A DNA stretch of 64,000 nucleotides from CAVSUZ01 sp963834715 (GTDB taxonomy: Bacteria > Pseudomonadota > Alphaproteobacteria > Acetobacterales > Acetobacteraceae), in assembly GCA_963834715.1 (NCBI GenBank), contig CAWIDE010000006.1:1054001-1118000 (forward strand). Direction: 5' to 3'. Below are positions 17,173 to 26,349 of this stretch, one piece after another (the stretch's first letter is position 1; each line of letters opens with the position of its first letter). A program made the translations under genes and the position numbers. The notes below the pieces were generated by a model. That model was not told the DNA's origin and made no database searches. It worked only from the letters and a program-made list of their open reading frames with translations.

Positions 17173-18068
17173 CCATCCCGCCACGCAGCCGCCGCGGTGA
17201 CATCCGCATTGGCATTTCTGGCTGGACCTACGCCCCCTGGCGCGGCGTCTTCTACCCAAAGAACCTGCCGCACGCCAAAGAGCTTGAGTTCGCCGCCTCC
17301 CGCTTCCGCACCATCGAGATCAACGGCACCTTCTACGGCCTGCAACGTCCCGAAAGCTTCGCCGACTGGGCAGCCAGCACCCCCGAGGACTTCGTCTTCG
17401 CCGTCAAGGGATCGCGGTACATCACCCACATGCTCAAGCTCCGGAACCCCGAGACCCCGCTCGCCAACTTCCTCGCCAGCGGCCTGCTCTGCCTTGGCCC
17501 AAAGCTCGGCCCCATCCTCTGGCAGTTCCCGCCTAACTTTCGCTTCGACCCCGACCGTCTGGAATCCTTCCTCCGCCTGCTTCCGCACGATACCGAAACC
17601 GCCGCCGCCCTCGCCCGCCGCCATGACTCCCGGCTGACCGGCCGCGCTCACACCGAAACCGATCGGCGCCGGCCGCTGCGCCATGCCGTCGAAATCCGCC
17701 ACACCAGCTTCCGTGACCCACGTTTCCTCGATCTGCTGCGTGCCTGCAGTATCTCCCTCGTCTGCGCCGATGCCGTCGGGTGGCCGCGACTGATGGACGT
17801 CACCTCCGACTTCGTCTACTGCCGCTTGCATGGCTCAGAGGAGCTTTACACCAGCGGTTACGACCCACCCGCGTTGGGTGCCTGGGCAGCGCGCGTGACC
17901 GCCTGGGCCAGCGGGCGCGAACCGAAGGACGCCGAACGTGTCGGTTCCGCGGCGCGCCCGCGCCCACGCGACGTCTTTGTGTATTTCGACAACGACGCGA
18001 AAGTCCGAGCCCCGGTCGATGCAGCCGCCCTCTCGGAACGGGTCACCGCCCTGCTCGCCAAACGGTAA
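17169..18068 (+). CDS. DUF72 (YecE-like) family protein
   Basis: A 299-residue TIM-barrel-like protein of the DUF72 family. It shows the family signatures GISGWTYAPWRGVFYP, FRTIEINGTFYG, FAVKGSRYITH, GPILWQFPP and VYCRLHG, ending with VFVYFDND. No biochemical role is established for the family. It overlaps the 3' end of the convergent rsmD by 26 bases. Confidence 0.9.
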   Translation: MTIPPRSRRGDIRIGISGWTYAPWRGVFYPKNLPHAKELEFAASRFRTIEINGTFYGLQRPESFADWAASTPEDFVFAVKGSRYITHMLKLRNPETPLANFLASGLLCLGPKLGPILWQFPPNFRFDPDRLESFLRLLPHDTETAAALARRHDSRLTGRAHTETDRRRPLRHAVEIRHTSFRDPRFLDLLRACSISLVCADAVGWPRLMDVTSDFVYCRLHGSEELYTSGYDPPALGAWAARVTAWASGREPKDAERVGSAARPRPRDVFVYFDNDAKVRAPVDAAALSERVTALLAKR

Positions 18069-18597
18069 TCCGAGCCGCCCCGTGCAGGCGCTCGGCCAGC
18101 TTCTCGGCAGCCGGCACCTCCACCGCCTCGCGCTCACCGGTCTCAGCCACCATCAATGTGCCGGGTTCCAGCCAGCCTCGTGCCGCCAGTACCTCGATCG
18201 TCCGAACCAGCAGCCCCTGACTGTAAGGCGGGTCCAGAAACACGATCCGGCTCGGCTCCCCATACGGGATACTTAGTACGTCGGCCGTCAGAACTTTCGT
18301 CCGCCCCTCCACCTTGCACGCCGCTATATTCGCCCGCAGCGCCGCCAACGCAGCGCGGTCATTCTCAATGAATGTCGCGAACCCGGCGCCGCGGGACAGC
18401 GCCTCCAGCCCCAGCGCACCGGTGCCGGCAAACGCATCTAACACCCGAGCTCCATCGATCGCCTCACGCCCACCCCAGGCCGCATGAATCAGCATATCGA
18501 AAAGCGCCTGCCGCACCCGATCGGCGGTAGGCCGGGTCGCCTCGCCAGGCGGGGCCACCAGGCGGCGCCCCCGCCAAGCTCCACCAATGATCCTCAA
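18043..18597 (-). CDS. rsmD: 16S rRNA (guanine-N2) methyltransferase RsmD
   Basis: Methylates G966 of 16S rRNA using SAM. The 184-residue Rossmann-fold protein begins MRIIGGAWRGRRLVAP, with RPTADRVRQALFD, the SAM-binding DAFAGTGALGLEALSRG and the catalytic DPPY motif. The start codon lies within the end of the upstream dioxygenase gene (four-base overlap 18594-18597), so the two are probably co-transcribed. Confidence 0.94.
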   Translation of the reverse strand: MRIIGGAWRGRRLVAPPGEATRPTADRVRQALFDMLIHAAWGGREAIDGARVLDAFAGTGALGLEALSRGAGFATFIENDRAALAALRANIAACKVEGRTKVLTADVLSIPYGEPSRIVFLDPPYSQGLLVRTIEVLAARGWLEPGTLMVAETGEREAVEVPAAEKLAERLHGAARITVWRAGR

Positions 18598-19295
18598 GCC
18601 CGCCGGAACGTCACCACCAGTACATCCCGATGCCCCAACTGGGAGGGATCAACCGGCTCGATGGCCGTCACTCCGTGCATCACCCGGTTATCATCCACCA
18701 GCGCACTATCGAATGGCTCCGTCAGGGTGAAGCTGCCTAACGGCTTCCGAGCCAAGTCCGTCACCGTAGTCTCGCCGCTCCGCACGTTCTCCCGCCCGAT
18801 CAGCAGCACGAGCACGTGATCCACCCCATCCTGGTGCGTGCCCTCTGGGGTCGGTTTGCCCTGCTGCCCCGGCCTCGCTTCGATCCGAAACTGGTGCACC
18901 TCGACATGCCAGGCGGGCACCGGCGTCAGCCGGTCGAACAGGTTCTGACAGAACCGCAGGATCGTCAGCATCGTTGCCCCGGACCCGATCTCGTCCTTCA
19001 CCGGCTCGAACCACCGGGCGATCCCGCCGTGTAGTGGGTTGTAATCGCGGCTTTGGTAATGCGGCTGGTGCGGCTTGCGCACAATCCCGGCCGCGCTGAC
19101 CGAAAAGGAGGCGTGGCGCCGCTTTCGGTAGCGACCCCCATCGGCCATGTACGTATCCAGCCCGAGATCGTTCCAGCTCCGGGCAAATTCCGTCCAGTCA
19201 GACAAGGATCCGTACTGCTCTAGGATGCCCCGCATCTCCGGACCCCGCACAAAGGCAAACCCTTCCCGCCGGACAATTGGCTCCAGATTACTCAC
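18594..19295 (-). CDS. 2-oxoglutarate/Fe(II)-dependent dioxygenase family protein
   Basis: A 233-residue protein of the 2OG-Fe dioxygenase group (the family containing BsmA-like and L-amino-acid hydroxylases). The metal facial triad is visible as H154-x-D156 (THQDGVDH) and H207 (MHGVTA), followed by a basic residue in GHRDVLVVTF. The likely substrate is a free amino acid or small molecule, but that cannot be read from sequence. It overlaps mscS upstream and rsmD downstream by four bases each, so the three genes look like one transcription unit. Confidence 0.82.
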   Translation of the reverse strand: MSNLEPIVRREGFAFVRGPEMRGILEQYGSLSDWTEFARSWNDLGLDTYMADGGRYRKRRHASFSVSAAGIVRKPHQPHYQSRDYNPLHGGIARWFEPVKDEIGSGATMLTILRFCQNLFDRLTPVPAWHVEVHQFRIEARPGQQGKPTPEGTHQDGVDHVLVLLIGRENVRSGETTVTDLARKPLGSFTLTEPFDSALVDDNRVMHGVTAIEPVDPSQLGHRDVLVVTFRRA

Positions 19296-21736
19296 TCCGC
19301 TGCCTCCTCCTGCGCAGGCAGACGTGCCCGTCGCACCCCCTGCAGACTGGGCACAACATAGGTCTGCAACGGGTTGAAAATGGCGATCCCCATCTCCTGG
19401 AACCGCTTTTTAACCCGCCGATTGAACTCCCGCTGGACCGGCCAGCGCCCGGTATCCGTGCAGGGGATCTGGCCGCTGATCGTCGCCGAGGCACCGTCGA
19501 CCTTGTCCACTCCCCATAGTTGAATATCGCTGAGCATTTTGGAGGCATAGTCAGGCTCCTTCCGCATCTCGGATGCGATCTGCTTCAGAACCTCCAATAC
19601 CCGATCGGTATCCTCATCGAACGCGACCGTGACGCTCACGGCGGCGTTCCCTAGCCCCCGGTTGGTATTAGTTACGCTGGTCACCGCGCTGAACGGGATG
19701 ATGTGCACCGACCCGTCCGCAGCACGCAGCCGGATCGTCCGCACAGATAGATTCTCCACCGTCCCGGATAGGCCTGAAACCGTCACCACGTCCCCTACCT
19801 GCATGGCGTTCTCCAAGAGCAGGAACATGCCGGTGATCAGGTCTTGAACCAGCTTTTGCGAGCCGAAGCCGATTGCAACGCCAATAATCCCTGCGCCGGC
19901 GAGCAAGGGCGCAATATTGATGCCGACCTCGGAAAGAATGGTCAATCCCGCCACGACCACCATCCCAGTGAACAGCGAGCTGCGCAACAGGGGCATGAGC
20001 GTTCGCATCCGGGCGGCTTTCGCGAGCTGCTGCTCGCGGGAAAGCCGCGCCAGATGCGATTCCATCGAGGCGTTCGCCGCCTCCCAGACCGCAAGTGCCA
20101 GGATCACAGTCAGCACCATGGTTCCCAGGCCCGCGGCCACCCGGACCCCAACCAGGCTGCTCGCGAACCACGCGACCAGCGGCACGCCCCAGAACTCCAG
20201 GAGCACGATCGTCCCGAAGACATAGATCAGGATTCGAATCGTTCCTGCAGTAATGGGGTGATAGAAGCGCATCCGTGCTTCCAGACCGGGATACCGGTCC
20301 AGGAGCTCAGCCGAGGGCGTCAGCGCCTTTTCCATAGCCCCCAGCAACACGATCCGCAGCAGACGGCTGATCAGCGCGACCACCACGAGCACCACAAAAA
20401 TGTGGAACACCTTCGCGGTGCCGTTGCGGATCTCGACCGCCCAGGCGAACCAGACCGCCACCAGAAGGAACAATGCGTACCAGTGCCAATACGCCGCGAA
20501 GGCGTTGCGCAGTCGCGCGGACATCCCGGTCGAACCCGCTGGAGCCCGCAGCCAGTTCCGCACCGCCCGGCGCTTCTGCAGGACCATGATTGCCAGCATG
20601 GTGTGGTTGATCAACCCCGTAACCTTGAGGACGCCCTCATATGCCGGCATGCTCATGCCCAGGAGCAGCCCCACTTCCGCGATCGCGTAGCCGAATGTCG
20701 AGTTCACGGCGAGCCGGGTCACCCAGCCTATGATCCACGCCGCCATGGCATCCGAGACCTGGAACAGCCTCAGGTGGCGTACGCGCGGTGACACCAGCGC
20801 CCGCGTGAACGCGATAACCGCCAGCGCTACCGCGAAGCCATCGACCATTGCCAGCACGATCAGTCGCGTCTGGTCGGACCCGCCGAGCGGCGTGGCCGCC
20901 AGGATATGGCCGCCAATCGCAAACGCGATGATCGGCAGAAGATCCAGCAGGAACCGGGCGAAGACGGAGGGGACTCGACGCAGCAGGGCGGCGGCGGCCA
21001 CTTTCCGGCTGGGCCGGAGTATTTCCGCTTCTGTCTCCTCCTCAGCCGTCCCGCCGTTTTCGGCGCCGGGTGCCGGCGCACTTGGTTCCGCACGCCCCTC
21101 CATGGCCTGAATCGGACGGTCAACCATCCGCTTCACCAGGAGCTGCAGCGCCAAGCCGCACGCAAAAGCGAGGGCCACCCGCCAGACCGCTGCGCGTAAC
21201 AAGGCGTAAGCCAGCGGATTGGTGGCCATCACCACTATCCACCCCCACAGAAGCGGGAAACTCTGGATCGATTGGGCGGAACGGAGGGCCTGTGCCCAAA
21301 GCCGGGCGCCAAACCCCGAAAACGATACCAGCACCGTGGCCCCGAGACTGTTCGGCTCCAGGGTGATCTTCTTGTCTGCGGCCGGCGGCGCGGGTTTGGC
21401 GCCAGCCGGTGCCGTGGCGGGTTTTGCCGAGGCCACTGCCCCCTGGGCCGGTGCCGCGGCCGGCTTGGCTGAGGCCGGTGCCGCCTGGGTCGCGGCCGGG
21501 CCGGCAGGCTTGGCGGCGCTGCTCTGGGCTATTGCCTTAAGGGTCGCGATCAGTTCGTCCCGCTTCTGGGGGCTTTCCAGTACATCCAGCGCTTGCGCCG
21601 CCTGCGCCGAGGTCAGGGCCGGTGTGCTGGCCGCCGGGGTCGCGGGCGCTGCCGCCTGAGCGACCCCGGCGAGCGCCAGCCCCAGGATCACACTGGCGAG
21701 CAGATGGCCAATCTGACGTGAAATTGCGTTCAACAT
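19292..21736 (-). CDS. large MscS-family mechanosensitive channel
   Basis: An 814-residue inner-membrane channel. The signal peptide (about 1-28) is followed by a periplasmic Ala/Pro-rich linker (residues 60-125, many AP and KPA repeats), then around ten transmembrane helices. The MscS pore/beta domain lies at the C-terminus (GIIGVAIGFGSQKLVQDLITG, VGDVVTVSGLSGTVENLSVRTIRLR). It should release osmolytes on hypo-osmotic shock. The long N-terminal membrane region resembles YbdG/YjeP-like extended channels. It is divergent from the small HIG1-type gene. Confidence 0.9.
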   Translation of the reverse strand: MLNAISRQIGHLLASVILGLALAGVAQAAAPATPAASTPALTSAQAAQALDVLESPQKRDELIATLKAIAQSSAAKPAGPAATQAAPASAKPAAAPAQGAVASAKPATAPAGAKPAPPAADKKITLEPNSLGATVLVSFSGFGARLWAQALRSAQSIQSFPLLWGWIVVMATNPLAYALLRAAVWRVALAFACGLALQLLVKRMVDRPIQAMEGRAEPSAPAPGAENGGTAEEETEAEILRPSRKVAAAALLRRVPSVFARFLLDLLPIIAFAIGGHILAATPLGGSDQTRLIVLAMVDGFAVALAVIAFTRALVSPRVRHLRLFQVSDAMAAWIIGWVTRLAVNSTFGYAIAEVGLLLGMSMPAYEGVLKVTGLINHTMLAIMVLQKRRAVRNWLRAPAGSTGMSARLRNAFAAYWHWYALFLLVAVWFAWAVEIRNGTAKVFHIFVVLVVVALISRLLRIVLLGAMEKALTPSAELLDRYPGLEARMRFYHPITAGTIRILIYVFGTIVLLEFWGVPLVAWFASSLVGVRVAAGLGTMVLTVILALAVWEAANASMESHLARLSREQQLAKAARMRTLMPLLRSSLFTGMVVVAGLTILSEVGINIAPLLAGAGIIGVAIGFGSQKLVQDLITGMFLLLENAMQVGDVVTVSGLSGTVENLSVRTIRLRAADGSVHIIPFSAVTSVTNTNRGLGNAAVSVTVAFDEDTDRVLEVLKQIASEMRKEPDYASKMLSDIQLWGVDKVDGASATISGQIPCTDTGRWPVQREFNRRVKKRFQEMGIAIFNPLQTYVVPSLQGVRRARLPAQEEAAE

Positions 21737-21773
21737 CGTTTACGCTACCACGTCTGACCCGATGTGAACCTCC

Positions 21774-21965
21774 ATGGTGTTTCTCTTAATCCCTGTCGCA
21801 TTGCTGATGTTTGCGACCCTCGGGGTCCTGCTGGCCGGGGTCATCAGCCTGGCCCGGGGTGGTGGCGACCCGGTCCGGTCCAATCAGTTGATGCGCTGGC
21901 GCGTTATCCTCCAGGCCGGCGCCCTTCTGCTGTTCCTACTCGTCATGGGCCTCATGCACCACTGA
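21774..21965 (+). CDS. HIG1-domain twin transmembrane protein
   Basis: A 63-residue protein with two hydrophobic helices separated by a basic loop: LLIPVALLMFATLGVLLAGV, then SNQLMRWRVILQAGALLLFLLV. This matches the hypoxia-induced-gene-1 type, where related proteins associate with cytochrome oxidase or other respiratory complexes. The SN-LM-RWRV-QA core is the clearest sign. It is transcribed away from mscS. Confidence 0.8.
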   Translation: MVFLLIPVALLMFATLGVLLAGVISLARGGGDPVRSNQLMRWRVILQAGALLLFLLVMGLMHH

Positions 21966-21985
21966 CGGGCGCCCGACCCCTATAT

Positions 21986-22014
21986 TTGACAGCGACACGA
22001 GCCGTTGCCTATGG
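21986..22014 (+). promoter_or_regulatory. candidate sigma-70-type promoter of etfBA-hbd
   Basis: A perfect TTGACA lies at 21986-21991, 17 bases before CTATGG at 22009-22014, and the site is 77 bases upstream of the etfB start. The -35 box and spacing are ideal and the -10 box is weak. It was predicted by eye only. Confidence 0.45.
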
Positions 22015-22090
22015 TCCGCCCGCATGTTGCAGGTGCGAACAGGCCGTCGTCCAAGCAGCCGGTTAGTGACAGCATAGAGGCACAGGCGCC

Positions 22091-22840
22091 ATGAAACTCC
22101 TCGTCCCCGTCAAGCGAGTGGTGGACTTCAATGTCAAGGTGCGGGTGAAGTCAGACGGCTCTGGCGTCGAGACATCGGGCGTCAAGATGTCGATGAACCC
22201 GTTCGACGAAATCGCTGTCGAGGAGGCGGTTCGCCTCAAGGAAAAGGGCATCGCCAAAGAAATCGTCGCCGTCTCCCTGGGCGTTGCCCAGTGCTCCGAA
22301 ACGATACGCACGGCGCTGGCTATGGGTGCGGACCGCGGCATCCTGGTGGAGACCGATGCCGAGCTCCAGCCCCTGGCGGTTGCCAAGCTGCTGAAAGCCA
22401 TCGCGGAGAAGGAACAGCCGAACCTGATCATCATGGGCAAGCAGGCCATCGACGATGACATGAATGCCACCGGCCAGATGCTTGCTGCCCTGCTCGGCTG
22501 GCCCCAGGGCACCTTCGCCAGCAAAGTCATTGTCGAGGGAGAACAGATGACCGTAACCCGGGAAGTCGATGGCGGTCTGGAGACCGTAGCCGTGAAGCTG
22601 CCGGCGGTGGTCACGACCGATCTTCGGCTCAACGAGCCTCGGTATGCGTCTTTGCCCAACATCATGAAGGCCCGCAAAAAACCCATCGAAAACCTCAAGC
22701 CGGCCGATCTCGGCGTTGATCCCGCGCCACGGTTGCGAATCGTCAAAGTGTCCGACCCGCCAAAGCGCAAGGCAGGCCAGAAGGTCGCCTCGGTGGCGGA
22801 CCTGGTCGCCAAGTTGAAGACCGAAGCGAAGGTGATCTGA
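22091..22840 (+). CDS. etfB: electron transfer flavoprotein beta subunit
   Basis: A 249-residue ETF beta subunit, which with EtfA passes electrons from acyl-CoA and other dehydrogenases to ETF-quinone oxidoreductase. It begins MKLLVPVKRVVDFNVKVRVKSDG and has the family signature VSLGVAQCSETIRTALAMGAD and the GKQAIDDDMNATGQMLA segment. It is followed after one base by etfA and then a 3-hydroxyacyl-CoA dehydrogenase, an operon for fatty-acid or polyhydroxybutyrate-type metabolism. Confidence 0.96.
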   Translation: MKLLVPVKRVVDFNVKVRVKSDGSGVETSGVKMSMNPFDEIAVEEAVRLKEKGIAKEIVAVSLGVAQCSETIRTALAMGADRGILVETDAELQPLAVAKLLKAIAEKEQPNLIIMGKQAIDDDMNATGQMLAALLGWPQGTFASKVIVEGEQMTVTREVDGGLETVAVKLPAVVTTDLRLNEPRYASLPNIMKARKKPIENLKPADLGVDPAPRLRIVKVSDPPKRKAGQKVASVADLVAKLKTEAKVI

Positions 22841-22841
22841 G

Positions 22842-23777
22842 GTGGCTGCGCTGGTGCTGCTCGAGCATGACGCCGCGGGCATCAAGCAGCCGTCGCGCTC
22901 GGCCGTCGCCGCCGCGGCTAAGCTTGGGGATGTGCATGGTCTGGTTCTGGGCGAGGGGATCGGGGCCGCGGCACAAGCTGCCGCCCGGCTGCCGGGCCTC
23001 AGCAAAGTCCTCGCCTGCAACTCGCCGCTTTTCGCTCACCTGCTCGCGGAGCCGGTTGCCGAACTCCTGGTCCAGCTCGCCCCTGGCTACTCCCATCTGT
23101 TCGCGGCGGCTACCGCTGTTGGCAAGAACACCATGCCCCGGGTCGCCGCGCTGCTCGACGTGCAGCCGATCAGCGACATCTCGGGCATTGAGGACGCCGA
23201 TACCTTCATCCGCCCGATCTATGCCGGTAATGCTTTGGCCACCGTAAAGTCATCCGATGCTATCAAGGTGATCACGGTCCGCGCCGCCAGCTTCGATCCG
23301 GTGCCCGCTGAGGGCGGATCGGCTCCCATCGAGCAAATCAGTCCACCCGACGCGAAGGATGTTTCACGCTTTGTCTCCGCCGAGCTCTCCAAGAGCGAGC
23401 GGCCGGAACTGACAGCCGCCCGCGTGGTAATTTCCGGTGGGCGAGGCATGCAAAGCGGGGATAACTTTAAACTTCTTGAACCAATCGCCGATAAACTCGG
23501 GGCCGCCATCGGCGCTTCCCGAGCTGCGGTGGATGCCGGCTTTGTGCCCAACGATTACCAGGTGGGTCAGACCGGCAAAGTCGTGGCGCCCGATCTCTAC
23601 GTTGCGGTCGGCATCTCCGGCGCGATCCAGCATCTGGCCGGGATGAAGGACAGCAAGGTGATCGTCGCCATCAACAAAGATGAGGAAGCGCCCATCTTCC
23701 AGGTCGCCGACTACGGGTTGGTGGCCGATCTCTTTAACGCGCTGCCCGAATTGGCAGCGGAACTGGAGCGCTCCTGA
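22842..23777 (+). CDS. etfA: electron transfer flavoprotein alpha subunit
   Basis: A 311-residue ETF alpha subunit. The FAD-binding C-terminal domain is clear: VVISGGRGMQSGDNFKLLEPIADKLGAAIGASRAAVDAG, then QVGQTGKVVAPDLYVAVGISGAIQHLAGM. It starts at GTG (22842), one base after the etfB stop. Its stop overlaps the start of the next gene (ATGA at 23777), which implies translational coupling. Confidence 0.96.
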   Translation: MAALVLLEHDAAGIKQPSRSAVAAAAKLGDVHGLVLGEGIGAAAQAAARLPGLSKVLACNSPLFAHLLAEPVAELLVQLAPGYSHLFAAATAVGKNTMPRVAALLDVQPISDISGIEDADTFIRPIYAGNALATVKSSDAIKVITVRAASFDPVPAEGGSAPIEQISPPDAKDVSRFVSAELSKSERPELTAARVVISGGRGMQSGDNFKLLEPIADKLGAAIGASRAAVDAGFVPNDYQVGQTGKVVAPDLYVAVGISGAIQHLAGMKDSKVIVAINKDEEAPIFQVADYGLVADLFNALPELAAELERS

Positions 23778-24694
23778 TGAATGTCGAAGTCAATCCGGCG
23801 GATCTTATTCCCGCACAGACCGAGATCGCCCGGGTCGGCGTGGTCGGCGCCGGGCAGATGGGCAACGGGATCGCCCATGTCTGCGCCCTGGCCGGGCTGT
23901 CGGTCACCATGCTTGACGTGAGGGCGGAGGCCCTGAAAAAGGCCATGGCGACCATCGCGCACAACATGGACCGTCAGGTCAATCGCAAGCTGATTACTGA
24001 CGAAGAAAAGCACGACGCCCTGGGTCGGATTGCCACCTCCAGCAATTACGCCAGCTTCGGCGACGCGGATCTGGTGATTGAGGCGGCAACCGAGAAGGAA
24101 GACGTCAAGCACGCAGTCTTCCGCGCCCTTACGCCGCATTTGAAGCCGGATTGTATGCTGGCCTCCAATACCTCGTCGATCTCGATCACCCGGCTGGCCG
24201 CTGCAACCGACCGGCCGGAGAAGTTTATCGGCATGCACTTCATGAACCCGGTCCCGGTCATGAAGCTGGTCGAGATTATCCGTGGCATCGCAACCGACGA
24301 GCCGACCTTCCAGGCGGTTGTGAGCCTTGCTCACCGGCTGGGCAAGACGACTGCGGTTGCGGAGGATTTCCCGGCCTTCATCGTCAACCGCATCCTGGTG
24401 CCGATGATTAACGAAGCGGTGTACGCGCTTTACGAAGGAGTCGGTTCGGTCAGCGCCATCGATACCTCGATGAAACTGGGCGCCAATCACCCGATGGGAC
24501 CGCTGGAGCTTGCGGACTTCATTGGGCTCGATACCTGCCTGTCGATCATGCAGGTGCTCTACGAGGGGTTATCGGACAGCAAGTACCGGCCATGCCCGCT
24601 GCTGGTGAAGTATGTCGAAGCCGGATGGCTCGGCCGCAAGACAGGCCGCGGCTTTTACGACTACACCCGGGACCCCCCGCGCCCTACGCGATAA
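23777..24694 (+). CDS. hbd: 3-hydroxybutyryl-CoA dehydrogenase
   Basis: Oxidises (S)-3-hydroxyacyl-CoA to the 3-ketoacyl-CoA with NAD(P)+. The 305-residue protein has the Rossmann motif GVVGAGQMGNGIAHVCA, the catalytic region SNTSSISITRLA and GMHFMNPVPVMKLVEII with the active His, and the C-terminal dimer domain (NHPMGPLELADFIGLDTCL). It is the third gene of the etfBA operon, consistent with a beta-oxidation or short-chain acyl-CoA role. The symbol is a family-level choice (also called paaH or fadB2). Confidence 0.92.
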   Translation: MNVEVNPADLIPAQTEIARVGVVGAGQMGNGIAHVCALAGLSVTMLDVRAEALKKAMATIAHNMDRQVNRKLITDEEKHDALGRIATSSNYASFGDADLVIEAATEKEDVKHAVFRALTPHLKPDCMLASNTSSISITRLAAATDRPEKFIGMHFMNPVPVMKLVEIIRGIATDEPTFQAVVSLAHRLGKTTAVAEDFPAFIVNRILVPMINEAVYALYEGVGSVSAIDTSMKLGANHPMGPLELADFIGLDTCLSIMQVLYEGLSDSKYRPCPLLVKYVEAGWLGRKTGRGFYDYTRDPPRPTR

Positions 24695-24756
24695 GCTCGA
24701 CCGGCGTCATGGCTGCGGCCGACCCGGCCGTAGATGAAGCGGACGCCCGTACCCGT

Positions 24757-24789
24757 CCCGTCATGGCCGGGCCATCTACGCATGACGGG
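24757..24789. repeat. palindromic extragenic repeat, family B copy 1
   Basis: CCCGTCATG at 24757-24765 is perfectly inverted as CATGACGGG at 24781-24789, and the interior contains the palindrome TGGCCGGGCCA. Related copies lie at 26114-26150 and 32927-32962. It sits just after hbd, where it may also terminate transcription. Confidence 0.7.
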
Positions 24790-24828
24790 ACTGTTCGCGT
24801 TGCGGTTAGTTCGGCATCGGCGCTGCCG

Positions 24829-25192
24829 ATGCAAGTGGTGTTGGTCCTGGCCAGCATTGTCACGCTCGAAGCGGCGACACCATTAGGAATGGCTGCCGGC
24901 TGTTTGCCGTATGAACCAGCCCTGGTGACGGTGACGGGAACCGCTCAAAGGGCATTAGGTTACGGGCCACCCGGTTTCGGCGAAGACCCCGTTCATGATG
25001 CCAAAGAGCCGTACGTCCTACTCACCACGGACAGTCCATTCTGTGTTTCAGGTGGCAAGCCGAACTCAGAGGATGTGAACGTTTCCATGGTTTCGACCCT
25101 GCAACTGGCATACGGGATGGGTCAGCACTTCGACACGTGGTGGCCATACCGATGTGATGATCGATGTCACCGCCGTTAAGCGGGTGCCTTAA
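24829..25192 (+). pseudogene. DUF4431-like secreted protein with a C-terminal frameshift
   Basis: An ATG at 24829 starts a signal-peptide-like segment (MQVVLVLASIVTLEAATPLG). A body follows that fits the DUF4431 pattern: CLPYEPALVTVTGTAQR, EPYVLLTTDSPFCV, then VSTLQLAYGMGQHFDTW. The natural frame is lost near 25140. The expected end, VMIDVTAVKRVP then stop at 25190-25192, is in another frame, while the original frame stops at 25179. The function of the family is unknown. It is likely inactive, or makes a protein with an altered tail. Confidence 0.6.
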
Positions 25193-25318
25193 TCGGCCTT
25201 GTGGCTCGTATTCTATCCGGCGTCTTCATCCTGACGAAGAAGCTTGGGTCGCATGCCGCCGACCCTGTCCGATCAGCTCGGGATGGGCTACCAAGGTCCG
25301 GTAACTGATGCTGCACCG

Positions 25319-26095
25319 GTGAAAATCGCAACCTGGAACATTAACTCCATCCGCCAGCGGGAAAAGCACGTCTGCCGCTGGCTCGAAGCCGCGCAGCCGG
25401 ATGTGCTGCTGTTGCAGGAGACCAAGTGCGAGGCGGCTGGTTTTCCCGGTCTGATGTTTCAGGGCCTGGGCTACACAGCGGAAGCCGTTGGTCAGAAGGT
25501 ATACAACGGAGTAGCCGCCCTGGCGCGGGTTCCGTTCACTGTAACGCACCGGCGCCTGCCCGGCCTGGCGGAAGATGATACGCAGGCCAGGTATATCGAA
25601 ATCGAGGCCAACGGGATAAGCATCGCTGGGATATACCTCCCGAACGGTAATTCCGGGGGCGAGGCGGGCTTCGCCTATAAACTGGAATGGATGGATCGTC
25701 TCGCGGACCGTGCGTCGGCCCTGCTGGAGGCAGACAAGCCAACCATGATCGCGGGCGACTTCAACGTCTGCCCGGCGCCGGAGGACGCCGCCCCCGGCAC
25801 GCTGCCTCCCACCGACGCACTGGTGCGCCCCGAAACACGTGCGCGGTTCAGGCGTCTAATCTGGATGGGGATGACCGACGCGGTTCGCACAGTGCACCCA
25901 CATGGGCCAGCTTACACTTTCTGGGACTACCAGGCTGGCGCATGGCAACGTGACCTGGGTCTGCGGATCGATCATGTGCTGCTCTCGCCCACTCTCGCGG
26001 AGCAGATGGTCAGCGCTGAGCCTGACAAAAACGAACGCGGGCGCCCGCAGCCCTCCGACCATGTGCCTGTTGTGGTGGAACTGGCCGGGGCATAG
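25319..26095 (+). CDS. xth: exodeoxyribonuclease III (AP endonuclease)
   Basis: A DNA-repair nuclease that cleaves at abasic sites and removes 3' blocking groups. Family motifs are KIATWNINSIRQR, LLLQETKCE (catalytic Glu), NGVAALAR, GDFNVCPAPED and a C-terminal RIDHVLLSP..PSDHVPVVVEL with the catalytic His. GTG at 25319 gives 258 residues and the usual M-KIATWN start. In-frame upstream starts (25253 ATG, 25283 ATG) are possible, and no ribosome-binding site clearly decides. Confidence 0.93.
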   Translation: MKIATWNINSIRQREKHVCRWLEAAQPDVLLLQETKCEAAGFPGLMFQGLGYTAEAVGQKVYNGVAALARVPFTVTHRRLPGLAEDDTQARYIEIEANGISIAGIYLPNGNSGGEAGFAYKLEWMDRLADRASALLEADKPTMIAGDFNVCPAPEDAAPGTLPPTDALVRPETRARFRRLIWMGMTDAVRTVHPHGPAYTFWDYQAGAWQRDLGLRIDHVLLSPTLAEQMVSAEPDKNERGRPQPSDHVPVVVELAGA

Positions 26096-26113
26096 CCGGG
26101 CGCGCCCAGCCCG

Positions 26114-26150
26114 TCCCGTTATGGCCAGGCTTGGCCCGGCCATGCACGCA
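26114..26150. repeat. palindromic extragenic repeat, family B copy 2
   Basis: It has the core ATGGCC-GGCTTG-CCCGGCCAT, related to 24757-24789 and 32927-32962. It follows the stop of the exonuclease gene and can fold into a GC-rich hairpin. The region from here to about 26350 has no recognisable gene. Confidence 0.7.
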
Positions 26151-26349
26151 TGGACAGCGGAGCATCACCGGTACGCCGCAAAGGGGTTGCAATGCGCCTC
26201 TGCTTATGTTAGTTGTGCTAACTTCCGGCGAAGGGGATACCAATGGCTGGCAGCCATTTTCCGGGTCCGCCACGCCATTTCCGCAACGGCCGGAAACAGA
26301 CTAAGACGACCGCCTGCGTATTAGTCAAAAGCGGTCCGATACTGACCGG

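Noticed and set aside
19844..20791. 315-residue open frame antisense to the MscS channel
   Set aside because: The sense gene has a signal peptide, helices and the MscS motif; the antisense frame is His/Gln/Arg-rich noise.
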